Below are positions 37,475-46,423 of a DNA stretch of 64,000 nucleotides, piece after piece; the stretch's first letter is position 1, and each line of letters opens with the position of its first letter. A model generated the notes under the pieces. It searched no databases. It had not been told where the DNA came from and worked only from the letters and a program-made list of their open reading frames with translations. This stretch comes from Thiofilum flexile DSM 14609 (lineage in GTDB: Bacteria; Pseudomonadota; Gammaproteobacteria; Thiotrichales; Thiotrichaceae), in contig NZ_KB904753.1 in assembly GCF_000380185.1 (NCBI RefSeq), positions 1 through 64,000 on the forward strand, read 5' to 3'. A program made the position numbers and the translations under genes.

Positions 37475-38020
37475 ATGCAGCGTATTCTAGTGTTATTAGC
37501 CCATCCGGCTTTTGAGCATTCTCGCTCACAGTCTTATCTTGCGGATGCTGTCCGCTCGTTAGAAGGGGTAAAAGTGCATGATTTATATCATCACTACCCT
37601 GATTTTATGGTTGATGTGATGCGGGAACAGGGATTGCTAATGGAGCATGATGTGATTGTGTTTCAGCATCCTTTTTATTGGTATAGCATTCCGGCGCTGT
37701 TAAAAGAGTGGATGGATTTAGTACTAGAACATGGTCTTGGTTATGGCTCGACGGCGGTGACTTTAAAAGGTAAATATCTCATGAATGCCCTAAGTGCGGG
37801 TGGGAGTCGTAGCTCTTATCAAGCCGGGGGATTGAATCGTTTTACCATTAAACAATTACTTGCCCCTTTTGAGCAAACCGCAAATCTATGCGGTATGCAC
37901 TATCTAGAGCCTTTTGTCGTATATGAGGCGGATAGTCTGTCCGAAAAACAATTGGCTCAATACGCAGAACAGTATCGTAATTCACTGTTAGCCCTGCAGC
38001 GGGGTGATACATGGAGCTAA
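37475..38020 (+). CDS. Flavoprotein quinone reductase, KefF/KefG-type ancillary subunit
   Basis: The 181-residue flavodoxin-like oxidoreductase starts ILVLLAHPAFEHSRSQ, the KefF/MdaB start. It has QHPFYWYSIPALLKEWMDLVL and the flavin loop SAGGSRSSYQ. KefF/KefG bind KefC/KefB and activate glutathione-gated potassium efflux. It overlaps kefC by 10 bases, which strengthens this role. Whether it is KefF or KefG is not separable here. Confidence 0.88.
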   Translation: MQRILVLLAHPAFEHSRSQSYLADAVRSLEGVKVHDLYHHYPDFMVDVMREQGLLMEHDVIVFQHPFYWYSIPALLKEWMDLVLEHGLGYGSTAVTLKGKYLMNALSAGGSRSSYQAGGLNRFTIKQLLAPFEQTANLCGMHYLEPFVVYEADSLSEKQLAQYAEQYRNSLLALQRGDTWS

Positions 38021-39891
38021 TGCTGCAGGCTTTTGTGTTTCTCGCTGCGGGTGTGATTGCTGTACCTTTAGCGAGCCGCTTAGGACTAGGCGCGGTATTA
38101 GGCTATTTAATAGCGGGTGCTGTCATTGGGCCATTTGTCCTTGGTCTAGTTAAAAATCCAGAAAGCATTATGCACATCGCCGAATTTGGTGTGGTAATGA
38201 TGCTGTTTTTGATTGGTTTAGAGTTAGAACCTTCCGTGTTATGGCGTATGCGTGGCCCTATTTTAGGTTTAGGTGGGCTACAAGTAGTCGTAACAGCGGG
38301 GGTATTAGCGGCTATTGGTTTTTATGTCTTAGCTTTAACCTGGCAAGCCTCAATAGCCATTGGTTTAATTTTATCCCTATCCTCCACCGCTATTGCCTTG
38401 CAGTTATTAATGGAGCGGCAGCATTTAAAAAGTGAAAGCGGGCAAGCTAGTTTTGCCGTGTTGTTATTCCAAGATATTGCCGTTATTCCGATTATTGCCT
38501 TTTTACCTTTACTCGCTACAGCCACGACTAAAAGTAAAAAGGCTGCTGATCATTCGGGTAGTCTTATTGGTGATTTACCTGATTGGCAGCAAGCGGGTAT
38601 TACTATCGCAGTAATACTCGGTATTATTTTAGGCGGTAGAATTTTACTTCGACCTATATTACGCTTTATTGCCGATAGCCATTTACGAGAAATATTTACT
38701 GCCGCTGCGTTAATGTTAGTAGTAGGCATTGCTTTATTAATGGGTATGGTCGGTCTATCCCCTGCACTAGGTGCTTTTATTGCGGGTGTAGTATTAGCCA
38801 ATAGCGAATATCGCCATGAATTAGAAGCCACAGTTGAGCCATTTAAGGCCTTATTACTGGGGCTGTTTTTTATGTCGGTAGGGGCTAATATTGATTTTAA
38901 TTTATTATTCAAAGAGCCTAAGTTAATTACGAGTTTGGTGGTGGGTTTAGTAGCGGTTAAATTTATTCTGCTATTCTTATTAGCTAAAATCTATCGTATT
39001 AGTCATAGTGAGCGTTATTGGTTTGCTTTTTGTTTGGCTCAAGGGGGCGAGTTTGGCTTTGTATTATTAAATTTGGCCTTACAAAGTCGGGTATTGGGTT
39101 CTCATTGGGTAGATCTTTTAACCGTCACGATTGCTTTATCGATGTTAAGTACCCCACTATTAGTCATGTTTAATGAGCGCCTATTACAGCCGCGCCTTAA
39201 ATTACCAGAGCATCTAGAAATTGGTGAGGATGCTAAACTGGTAGAGCTGCAAGATACGCCGGTGATTATTGCCGGTTTTGGGCGTTTTGGTCAGATTGTA
39301 GGACGTTTGCTCGTTGCTAATAATATTCCAGTGACGGTATTAGATAATAATACTGCTCATATTGAACGAGTAAGAGCCTTTGGCTTTAAGGTCTTTTATG
39401 GGGATGCTAGTCGAGCAGATTTATTAGAGGTAGCCGGTGCTGCTACGGCTCAAGTATTAGTGATCGCCATCGATGAACGTGAAAAAGTAAAGGATATTAT
39501 TCGTATTGTTAAAAAGAACTATCCTAATTTGAAATTATATGTTCGGGCTTATGATATGCTTAATTATCAGGAACTTCAGCTCTTAGGCGTCGATCATGTA
39601 GAGCGTGAAATGTTTCGTTCTTCCGTGCAATTAGGACAGCAGGTCTTGAGGGCATTAGGTATGCGAGCTTATCAGGCTAAGCGCAAGGCTTTGCAATTTG
39701 TGATTCATGATGAAATGTTAGTCGATGCATTAGGCAAAATTAAAGCCGAACGCGGGAGTCCGGCCTTTGTGTCTGAGGCTCGACAGGTGCAAGAAGAAGT
39801 GCTTGAGTTATTACAGGCAGATCGTTTTAACCGCCATTACTACACCGATCATACGTGGGAGCGCCCACTTGAGGATGAGAGTAGCCATTAA
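38011..39891 (+). CDS. kefC: Glutathione-regulated potassium-efflux antiporter
   Basis: This CPA2 antiporter of 626 residues has about 12-13 spans followed by an RCK/TrkA-N nucleotide-binding domain from about residue 408 (VIIAGFGRFGQIVGRLL). Signature blocks are VVMMLFLIGLELEPS, FQDIAVIPI and AFIAGVVLANSEYRHELE. The product uses potassium/proton exchange to acidify the cytoplasm during electrophile stress. KefB cannot be excluded. The overlapping upstream KefF-like gene supports KefB/KefC identity. Confidence 0.92.
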   Translation: MELMLQAFVFLAAGVIAVPLASRLGLGAVLGYLIAGAVIGPFVLGLVKNPESIMHIAEFGVVMMLFLIGLELEPSVLWRMRGPILGLGGLQVVVTAGVLAAIGFYVLALTWQASIAIGLILSLSSTAIALQLLMERQHLKSESGQASFAVLLFQDIAVIPIIAFLPLLATATTKSKKAADHSGSLIGDLPDWQQAGITIAVILGIILGGRILLRPILRFIADSHLREIFTAAALMLVVGIALLMGMVGLSPALGAFIAGVVLANSEYRHELEATVEPFKALLLGLFFMSVGANIDFNLLFKEPKLITSLVVGLVAVKFILLFLLAKIYRISHSERYWFAFCLAQGGEFGFVLLNLALQSRVLGSHWVDLLTVTIALSMLSTPLLVMFNERLLQPRLKLPEHLEIGEDAKLVELQDTPVIIAGFGRFGQIVGRLLVANNIPVTVLDNNTAHIERVRAFGFKVFYGDASRADLLEVAGAATAQVLVIAIDEREKVKDIIRIVKKNYPNLKLYVRAYDMLNYQELQLLGVDHVEREMFRSSVQLGQQVLRALGMRAYQAKRKALQFVIHDEMLVDALGKIKAERGSPAFVSEARQVQEEVLELLQADRFNRHYYTDHTWERPLEDESSH

Positions 39892-39954
39892 AATAATGAG
39901 CCTTAAGGTGTGCCCTGAAGTCCGCCCTAAGCGCCTCATTAAGAAAGGATTGAT

Positions 39955-41442
39955 ATGAAAAAATTAATTAGCACCCGTACTTTGGGTGTTTGGGTGTTAG
40001 GGTGGGTTTTAATTTCAATGTCCCCGGTGTGGGCAGCCCCTAAGATAAACACCAGCGAAGAGCTGCGGCAATTAGCTAATTCTGTGGTAAAGATTTATAC
40101 CACCGCCGAAGTATTTAATTCGTTTACCCCGTGGAATTCTGGCTCAGAGTCACGTATTGGCAGTGGGTTTTTGATTGAGGGTAATCGCATTATTACCAAT
40201 GCTCATGTGGTGGCGAATGGTACTTTTATTGAAGTACAACGTGATGGTGCACCTGAGCGTTATGAGGCCGAGGTTGAGTTTGTAACCCATGAGGCTGATT
40301 TAGCTATTTTAAAAGTACAAGATAAAGCTTTTTTTACGGATAAAAAGCCGCTTCCCATTGGTGGACTACCCGATATTCACCAAGAAGTGACGGTCTATGG
40401 TTTTCCAACTGGGGGAGATAGCCTTAGTGTTACTAAGGGTATTGTGTCACGCATTGAATATCAAACCTATGCCCATAGTGATTTAATGTTTAAAGCTATT
40501 CAAATTGATGCGGCAATCAATGCCGGCAATAGCGGGGGGCCGGTATTATCGGATGGTAAGGTAGTCGGTGTCGTGATGCAGGTTGCGGGTAATGGTGAGG
40601 AGAATATTGGTTATATTATTCCAACGAGTATTTTGAATCATTTTTTAACTGATCTGGCAGATGGTAAGTATGATGGTTTTCCACGTTTGGCTTTGATCAC
40701 GGAAGAATTACTCAATCCCTCCATGCGGAAAAAATATAATTTAAAAGCCGGTGATCCCGGTATTTTAGTGACCAGTGTGTGCGCGGATACGGATGCCGAA
40801 AAGTTTATTAAGGCCGGTGATATTATTACTCGTGTCGATAAATATGCGATTGAGAGTAATGGTAGTATTATGTATTTACCTGATCGCTTTATTAATTTCT
40901 TTCATCAGATCGACATGCTACAGGTAGGGGAAACGCTAAAGCTTGAAGTATTACGAGATGATAAAAAACTGGATATTACGATGCCACTAATGAGCGCTGA
41001 TCACACCGATTATAATTACGATGAGCAACCACGTTATTGGGTCTATGGTGGTTTTGTCTTTACACCGCGCAAAATTGCTGATCGTTGTTTAACACGCTCA
41101 GAGTTTGATAAATTAGATCAACCCAAGCAAACAGAGTATGTACGTATTTCTAGAGTACTCGCCTCTAGTAGTAATGTGGGTTTTCATGATGCAAGTATGA
41201 TAGTCGATAAAGTGAATGGTCAATATTTTAATAACTTTAGTGAGTTTTATAAAATGATGAATGCTATTCAAGACCCTTTTATTACTTTAACCAGCTCTAG
41301 TGGTTATGAGGTTGTCATTGAGCGTTCATTAGCTTTAGCAGAGCATAATAAGTTATTAAAGAAATATCATATGAAAGCGGATCGCTCAGAGGATTTAAAG
41401 CTTTTAGATAAAGAGCTAAAAAACACCGCTGAGAAACAATAA
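39955..41442 (+). CDS. Trypsin-like periplasmic serine protease with PDZ region (Deg family)
   Basis: The 495-residue protein has a signal peptide ending SMSPVWA. A trypsin-like domain carries the triad His84 (TNAHVV), Asp115 (EADLAIL) and Ser193 (NAGNSGGP). A PDZ-like region is at about residues 265-335. The long C-terminus is unlike E. coli DegP and resembles the plant Deg9-like group. It likely cleaves or protects exported proteins. SD AAAGGA precedes ATG 39955. Confidence 0.88.
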   Translation: MKKLISTRTLGVWVLGWVLISMSPVWAAPKINTSEELRQLANSVVKIYTTAEVFNSFTPWNSGSESRIGSGFLIEGNRIITNAHVVANGTFIEVQRDGAPERYEAEVEFVTHEADLAILKVQDKAFFTDKKPLPIGGLPDIHQEVTVYGFPTGGDSLSVTKGIVSRIEYQTYAHSDLMFKAIQIDAAINAGNSGGPVLSDGKVVGVVMQVAGNGEENIGYIIPTSILNHFLTDLADGKYDGFPRLALITEELLNPSMRKKYNLKAGDPGILVTSVCADTDAEKFIKAGDIITRVDKYAIESNGSIMYLPDRFINFFHQIDMLQVGETLKLEVLRDDKKLDITMPLMSADHTDYNYDEQPRYWVYGGFVFTPRKIADRCLTRSEFDKLDQPKQTEYVRISRVLASSSNVGFHDASMIVDKVNGQYFNNFSEFYKMMNAIQDPFITLTSSSGYEVVIERSLALAEHNKLLKKYHMKADRSEDLKLLDKELKNTAEKQ

Positions 41443-41453
41443 TAAAGGAACGA

Positions 41454-41486
41454 AAAACTAGGGCGATAGTAATCGACCCTAGTTTT
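41454..41486. terminator. Bidirectional terminator between protease gene and crcB
   Basis: AAAACTAGGG (41454-41463) pairs exactly with CCCTAGTTTT (41477-41486). A-rich and T-rich flanks make it work in both directions. It overlaps the crcB stop. Confidence 0.8.
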
Positions 41487-41859
41487 AGAAAGCTCGTGCC
41501 GACATAAGACCTAACCCTGTTGCGAGTAGGCATAATAGAACACTACTCAAAACATAAATCCCAGCTTTGAGCCACTCTCCTGCCTCCAATAAAATCAACG
41601 TATCCAAGGAAAAGGTAGAGAAAGTGGTGTAAGCCCCTAATACCCCAACAATCACCCCACGTGCATAGGGAAGGCTCAGCCACTCACGCTGCAAAAACCA
41701 CACCGCACAGATACCGATTAGAAATGAACCGAGAATATTAATAACTAAAGTGCTATAGGGAAATTCTCGTCCTAGTGCGGCTACTAGGAGGTTAGCGGTG
41801 CCATAACGTAGCAAAGCGCCACAGGCTCCGCCTAGAGCAATGAATACTAGCGTCAACAA
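41485..41859 (-). CDS. crcB: Fluoride exporter CrcB/FluC
   Basis: The 124-residue protein has four membrane spans and matches Fluc: GGACGALLRYG near the start, NILGSFLIG, and GVLGAYTTFSTFSLDTL in span 3. It dimerises as a fluoride-specific channel. A fluoride riboswitch was looked for upstream and not found. It is convergent with the protease gene. Confidence 0.93.
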   Translation of the reverse strand: MLTLVFIALGGACGALLRYGTANLLVAALGREFPYSTLVINILGSFLIGICAVWFLQREWLSLPYARGVIVGVLGAYTTFSTFSLDTLILLEAGEWLKAGIYVLSSVLLCLLATGLGLMSARAF

Positions 41860-42190
41860 TTTTTAGCCTCTATCTCAGGGGAAGATACGCAATTTATGCC
41901 GCAAATAGGATACACTTATCAGGGCATTGCCTCAAATGAGGTTTGATTATCCATAATAGGTTAAGCATTAAAGTGGTAACTATTCACAGCGGACGGATGA
42001 CTATTTAGATATCTTTTATTTCATATGCTGCTAATAGGGCAGAGGAGCCTACGCCATACCCAGCTATTTTGAGTGCCTATCTTAGCGCTCTATAGGGTCA
42101 TGTGAGTAGCTCATAACTGAAAACATGATCTAGAGTAGGACAAGACCTAACTCTAGGTCGGCAATTTAATGAATGCGGATGCTTTATTGA
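41860..42190. other. Intergenic region with no recognised gene
   Basis: About 330 bases between crcB and the glcD remnant show no open frame with recognisable protein similarity. The crcB promoter must lie at the left end. It may represent DNA decayed from the lost glcD gene, but no motif remains to show this. Confidence 0.45.
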
Positions 42191-42252
42191 CAGGTATTTC
42201 GTGCTTTAAAGCGGGCTTTTGATCCTGAAGGTTTATTAAACCTGGGGAGTGA
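42191..42252 (+). pseudogene. glcD: Remnant of the glcD C-terminus
   Basis: From 42191 the frame reads QVFRALKRAFDPEGLLN. This is the very C-terminal motif of the GlcD subunit of glycolate oxidase, usually FDPEGLLNPGK. After Asn the expected Pro-Gly is reached only by a one-base shift (AACCTGGGGAGTGA). The frame is closed upstream by TGA, so the rest of glcD is gone. It lies 43 bp before glcE, where glcD normally lies. Confidence 0.7.
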
Positions 42253-42294
42253 CTCCCCCCTAGGAATCTCCGCGTTTTTAATCTGGGGCAAGAC

Positions 42295-43359
42295 ATGGAT
42301 ATCAGTGAATCATTACAACAACAAGTACGTGATGCGCTTGAGGCACGTCGCCCATTGCTGATTATGGGTAGTGGTAGTAAGCATTTTTATGGTAACGAAT
42401 GTAGCGCTAAACAGGTGCTGTCTACGGCACGACATGTCGGTGTGATGGCGTATGAGCCAACGGAGCTATTTATTAAAGCGCGTAGTGGTACGCCTTTAGA
42501 GCAAATAGAGAGCATGTTAGCCGAACAAGGGCAGATGTTAGCCTTTGAGCCGCCGCGCTTTTCTCCGGTATCTACCATTGGCGGGGTGATTGCAGCCGGT
42601 CTTGCAGGGCCTGCTCGTCCGTGGTGGGGCGGCGTGCGCGACCATATGTTAGGCACGACTATGATTACCGGGTTTGGGGAGGTTGCGAGTTTTGGGGGGC
42701 AAACAGCGAAAAACGCAGCGGGCTACGATGTGCCGCGCCTAATGGTGGGAGCGCTTGGAACCTTAGGGGTGATGCTGGATGTGACCCTTAAGGTAGTCAC
42801 AAAACCCGAATACTCGCTCACTACTGCCTTAGAAATGCCGCTGAATGAGGCTCTAGATTATGTACTGGCTCTACGCCGCTCGGCTCCACCTTTGAGTGGC
42901 TGTTGTTATTTTGATGATTGCCTCTATATCCGCTTTAGTGCTACAGAGCGTCAAGTGAAGGAGACTCATTCTGGCATCGGGGGTGAGGAGGTGCCGGATG
43001 CTGATGAGTTTTGGCAATCATTACGCAATCAAACCCACGAGTTTTTCCAACAATATGATCGCCCCCTTTGGCGCTTGTCGGTGGAACCTACTACGCAGGT
43101 AGCGAGTCGTTTAGAGGGTAACGCTTTGCTGGATTGGGCAGGAGCGCAGCGTTGGGTATATAGTAATATGCCCGTAAATCTAATGCGGAATATTGCGAGT
43201 AAACAAGGCGGACAGGCAACCCTATATCGAGGGCGTTTGCCGGGTGTGGGTGCCTTTCAACCACAGGCCGATGCAGCAGTACAAGCACAACGGCGCGTCA
43301 AAGCAGCACTAGATCCGCAGTATATTTTTAATCCCGGACGCTTATATGCAGATTGGTAG
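42295..43359 (+). CDS. glcE: Glycolate oxidase FAD-binding subunit GlcE
   Basis: The 354-residue GlcE-type FAD protein has the FAD-binding PCMH pattern: LLIMGSGSKHFYG near the start, FSPVSTIGGVIAAGLAGPAR, and KNAAGYDVPRLMVGALGTLG. The C-terminus ends ALDPQYIFNPGRLYADW, the typical terminal motif. In functional glycolate oxidase it acts with GlcD and GlcF. Here glcD is a remnant and glcF is not downstream. The enzyme may be orphaned unless the partners are elsewhere. Confidence 0.9.
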   Translation: MDISESLQQQVRDALEARRPLLIMGSGSKHFYGNECSAKQVLSTARHVGVMAYEPTELFIKARSGTPLEQIESMLAEQGQMLAFEPPRFSPVSTIGGVIAAGLAGPARPWWGGVRDHMLGTTMITGFGEVASFGGQTAKNAAGYDVPRLMVGALGTLGVMLDVTLKVVTKPEYSLTTALEMPLNEALDYVLALRRSAPPLSGCCYFDDCLYIRFSATERQVKETHSGIGGEEVPDADEFWQSLRNQTHEFFQQYDRPLWRLSVEPTTQVASRLEGNALLDWAGAQRWVYSNMPVNLMRNIASKQGGQATLYRGRLPGVGAFQPQADAAVQAQRRVKAALDPQYIFNPGRLYADW

Positions 43360-43374
43360 TCAGCCTAGCAATGC

Positions 43375-43968
43375 TTAGTCATCCGTTTCGTGAATCCGTA
43401 CTTCATGCATTAGCGGAATCAAGAAAGGCTTATGCTGTTCAATTTCTTCTAAACTCAGGCCGCTCATTTCATACGGAAAGACCAGCCAGTCTTCAGTGGT
43501 GTGCAGATAATAATCGGGTTGGAGTTCTGTTTTATTAAAAGTAGGGCGATACCAAGGTGTCGCAATGCGTACATCATGAGGCATATTGCGTTTTAAATGG
43601 GTGCGCAGTCGAGTTAACACCGCTTGTACACTTAATCCGGTACTAAACACATCATCGACAATCAAGAGTTTGTCAGTCACATTGAGATTTTCCATCAAGT
43701 ACTGCGTGCCATGTACGCGAATTTCAGTGGTCGGTGAGCTGACCATATTTTGATAATGCGGCAAACCACGATACGAAGTGCGCAGGGCAATATGATCCGT
43801 TTTAACCCCTAAAGTCTGTAAACATTCCTGTACATAAATCCCCACCGTACTGCCGCCGCGCCACAGTGCGACGATAAAGGTGGGACGAAATCCACTTTCG
43901 TAAATCTTAACGCCTAAACGAAACGCATCAAGGAGTAGAGTTTCTTCATCTAGAAAATGTTTTTTCAT
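43375..43968 (-). CDS. Phosphoribosyltransferase-domain protein
   Basis: The 197-residue PRTase-type I protein has the PRPP-binding loop LLIVDDVFSTGLSVQAVL. It is close to hypoxanthine/xanthine-type PRTases (FIVALWRGGSTVGIYVQEC). The substrate hood cannot assign a base. It diverges from a paralogue at 44034 across 65 bp. The ribosome site is weak. Confidence 0.85.
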   Translation of the reverse strand: MKKHFLDEETLLLDAFRLGVKIYESGFRPTFIVALWRGGSTVGIYVQECLQTLGVKTDHIALRTSYRGLPHYQNMVSSPTTEIRVHGTQYLMENLNVTDKLLIVDDVFSTGLSVQAVLTRLRTHLKRNMPHDVRIATPWYRPTFNKTELQPDYYLHTTEDWLVFPYEMSGLSLEEIEQHKPFLIPLMHEVRIHETDD

Positions 43969-44033
43969 AGTAGGGCTTGCGTTGCACGGACAGGCTAGAG
44001 AATATAACGCACTTTATGGCTCGGAGTGTAGTG

Positions 44034-44606
44034 ATGATTAGCAAGCAATATTTAAGCGCACAACAATTACTCGAAGACTCCTTTGAGCTAGCCGTACAGG
44101 TACTCAATAGTGGTTTTCGCCCCACCTTTATGTTGGCGGTTTGGCGCGGCGGAGTGCCGATGGGAATTGCGGTGCAGGAATTTTTAGATTTTTACGGGGT
44201 ACATACCGATCATATTGCCATTCGTACCTCCTCTTATAGTGGGATTGATAAGCAAACTAAGCAGGTACAAGTATTCGGTCTCAATTATTTAGTTAAAAAC
44301 ATTCAATCCCATGATAACTTATTGATTGTAGATGATGTATTTGATACTGGGCGCTCAATCGAAGCGATTATTAATGAGTTACAGCGTCGTACTCGTTTAA
44401 ATGCACCAGAAGATATTCGGGTTGCAGTGCCTTATTACAAACCGAGTCGCAATCAAACCGAGCGCGAACCAGATTACTATTTGTATGAAACCGAGGCTTG
44501 GTTAAAGTACCCGCATTCCCTAGAGGGTTTAACGGTGGAGGAGATTCGCACCCAACGTCCTGCGATCTATGAGATTTTGCAGCCCCATTTATCAGTTGAG
44601 CAATAA
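44034..44606 (+). CDS. Phosphoribosyltransferase-domain protein, paralogue of the divergent gene
   Basis: The 190-residue protein has the PRPP loop LLIVDDVFDTGRSIEAII and FMLAVWRGGVPMGIAVQEFL. Its end, DYYLYETEAWLKYPHSLEGL, parallels the neighbour's DYYLHTTEDWLVFPYEMSGL. ATG 44034 follows GGAG at 44022 by 8 bases; a GTG/ATG upstream frame from 43977 is unlikely. It likely catalyses purine base plus PRPP, or regulates as a PRTase relative. Confidence 0.85.
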   Translation: MISKQYLSAQQLLEDSFELAVQVLNSGFRPTFMLAVWRGGVPMGIAVQEFLDFYGVHTDHIAIRTSSYSGIDKQTKQVQVFGLNYLVKNIQSHDNLLIVDDVFDTGRSIEAIINELQRRTRLNAPEDIRVAVPYYKPSRNQTEREPDYYLYETEAWLKYPHSLEGLTVEEIRTQRPAIYEILQPHLSVEQ

Positions 44607-44760
44607 GCAAGTCTTATCTACTGTAGGAGCAAAGGGGGCTAGTCTATGGATTAGGGTTAAAATCACTCTATAGATCACCAGTAATCATCTAGAATTGAGT
44701 TATTGGCTTAACCTTGCTAGACTGTTAATAAATTAAATTTATAAAAAATAGAGCAAGTCT

Positions 44761-45822
44761 ATGTCTAAGACTAATTTTATTGTAGTAGCACCCCTAGTTT
44801 TTGTATTAGCTGCTTGTGGTGGAGGTGGTACGGTCAACTCTTCTGCTCCTAGCCCGCTGACGCCTACACCTACGCCCACTCCAACCCCCACACCTACGCC
44901 CACCCCAACACCGACTCCTACGCCGACACCCACCCCAACACCAACTCCTACGCCCACTCCGACACCTACCCCTAGTAGTTTGTCGCGTGCTCAAGTTGAT
45001 GCAGTGGTGGGGGTGTATATGACTAATATACATATGCAGAATGACCTGCTGAGCTTTATTACTAAAGCGACCCCTAGCTTTAATGGTAGTAAGTTCACAG
45101 TCCCATTATGCTCGGAGGGAACTTATACCTTGGATTATCAGGACAATGACCTGAATAAAAAGGTATCAGAGGGAGATCTGTACACTATTACTTTTAATAA
45201 TTGTACGAATGGCGATACGGTCTATATGTCGGGTGGTATTAGTGTGGAGGTGAGTTTTGCGAGCAGCTCCTTGCCTGCATTTAATAGCTCAGCCCAAGCC
45301 GCTTATGTGCAGGCGTGGACGTTGGGGCAGAGCACTACGTTTAAAGATTTCAAATCCCGCTCTACTAATAGCAGTGATTATGATGTGATCAATGGTTTAC
45401 TGGATACCAGCTTGGTGAATAGCTTGGAGGAGCGCAAAAGTTATGAGGCGCTCAATAGTAATAATCTGAGCTATACCGCCACAGTAGGAGGCAGCACTAT
45501 TCAGCATACCTATGAATCAATCAAGTTTCGCTACACCACTGATGTGAGTAATTTAACCTTTAAAATGCAGCATGAGTTCAAAAGTACCTATACCATGAAC
45601 AGTGCTAGCCTGACACTGGATGTATTTAGCCCCATTGAGTTTGCAGGCACATTGGGTACTCTTAACGATAAGACCTCAGCGCCTAGCTCTGGGACGGTCA
45701 ATGTCGGGGTTAAAAATTATAAAACCATTATTCTACAAGCGACGGCGACAGGACTCAGTGTATTGCTGCTCGGTAATGTCGATGCTGAAGTCAAACCATG
45801 GTCAACGTATGGCTTTCATTAG
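44761..45822 (+). CDS. Lipoprotein with a long Pro-Thr repeat linker
   Basis: The 353-residue protein has a lipoprotein signal with lipobox LAAC at about residue 19. Residues about 34-70 are almost pure Pro-Thr dipeptides. The rest is a folded domain with KFTVPLCSEGTYTLDY and ITFNNC, where two Cys residues could form a disulfide, and no named family was recognised. The Pro-Thr arm likely spans the periplasm or the wall. It is a monocistronic unit. Confidence 0.75.
   Translation: MSKTNFIVVAPLVFVLAACGGGGTVNSSAPSPLTPTPTPTPTPTPTPTPTPTPTPTPTPTPTPTPTPTPTPSSLSRAQVDAVVGVYMTNIHMQNDLLSFITKATPSFNGSKFTVPLCSEGTYTLDYQDNDLNKKVSEGDLYTITFNNCTNGDTVYMSGGISVEVSFASSSLPAFNSSAQAAYVQAWTLGQSTTFKDFKSRSTNSSDYDVINGLLDTSLVNSLEERKSYEALNSNNLSYTATVGGSTIQHTYESIKFRYTTDVSNLTFKMQHEFKSTYTMNSASLTLDVFSPIEFAGTLGTLNDKTSAPSSGTVNVGVKNYKTIILQATATGLSVLLLGNVDAEVKPWSTYGFH
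44861..44974 (+). repeat. Low-complexity Pro-Thr coding repeat
   Basis: Tandem six-base units of the form ccnacn (CCTACG, CCCACT, CCAACA) encode Pro-Thr repeats within the lipoprotein. Units keep the frame because they are multiples of 6, so copy changes would change linker length and not cause frameshifts. The opposite strand shows an artefact Gly-Val frame. Confidence 0.9.
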
Positions 45823-45858
45823 TACTGAGCTATGAGCTAAACGCATTGGCTATAGGCT

Positions 45859-45880
45859 GGGGATAGCTAAGACTATCCCT
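45859..45880. terminator. Hairpin between convergent lipoprotein and merR genes
   Basis: GGGATAG (45860-45866) pairs with CTATCCC (45873-45879) in the short space between converging genes. No strong T-run is seen. Confidence 0.4.
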
Positions 45881-45913
45881 ATGCTGATCTGTTTAGACGC
45901 ATGATAGTTGGGT

Positions 45914-46360
45914 TTAGGCCTCTGATACAGTGACCCAAGCAAAATCAACAGGCGAACAACAGCTACGATGATCTAATACTTCTAATAGACGGCAATGCTC
46001 TGCATTATGGCTGTCACATTCGGCTAATTGTTCAAGTACTTGCTGAATAGCTTGCAGATCGCGGATTTTCGCTTTGACTTCGGTGAGATGGTTTTGTACC
46101 AAGGCATCCGCTTGGGCGCAGGGCTGAGTAGGGTGATCGGCAAGCTGTAATAGGGTTTTCAATTCTTCAATACTAAAGCCTAAATCTCGCCCCCGACGGA
46201 TAAAGCGCAGGCGTTGAATATCGAGGGCACCATAGCGCCTATAACCATTCAGACTACGCTTGGCTTTAGCCAGTAGGCCGCTTTTTTCATAATAGCGAAT
46301 AGTTTCAATCGCCACCCCTGAGGCGGTACTCAGTGCGCCTATAGTTAATTCACTTGTCAT
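45914..46360 (-). CDS. MerR-family heavy-metal-responsive regulator
   Basis: The 148-residue MerR protein has the HTH start TIGALSTASGVAIETIRYYEK and RRYGALDIQRLRFIRRGRDLGFSI. A long dimerisation helix follows, then a Cys-rich end: Cys81, Cys115, Cys123 and Cys134-135. This pattern resembles ZntR/CadR/PbrR-type sensors of Zn, Cd or Pb; the exact metal is not determinable. It diverges from the CDF gene, and the shared promoter has the MerR layout. It likely activates the exporter. Confidence 0.88.
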   Translation of the reverse strand: MTSELTIGALSTASGVAIETIRYYEKSGLLAKAKRSLNGYRRYGALDIQRLRFIRRGRDLGFSIEELKTLLQLADHPTQPCAQADALVQNHLTEVKAKIRDLQAIQQVLEQLAECDSHNAEHCRLLEVLDHRSCCSPVDFAWVTVSEA

Positions 46361-46363
46361 AGC

Positions 46364-46394
46364 TTGACTCTGTAGTGACTACAGACTTTAGCAT
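46364..46394 (+). promoter_or_regulatory. MerR-type promoter/operator of the cation exporter
   Basis: TTGACT (46364-46369) and TAGCAT (46389-46394) are separated by 19 bp, the long spacer typical of MerR-controlled promoters. The palindrome CTGTAG-TGA-CTACAG (46370-46384) sits inside the spacer. Confidence 0.85.
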
Positions 46395-46423
46395 AAACCT
46401 AATAGTAATTTAGGAGCAAGAAC

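Noticed and set aside
41860-41960. Fluoride riboswitch upstream of crcB
   Set aside because: Some pieces such as CTGATAAGTGTATCCTA vaguely recall the consensus, but the GGNGATGG start and paired core are missing.
44739-44957. Minus-strand Gly-Val repeat ORF
   Set aside because: It is the antisense shadow of the Pro-Thr repeat of the lipoprotein gene.
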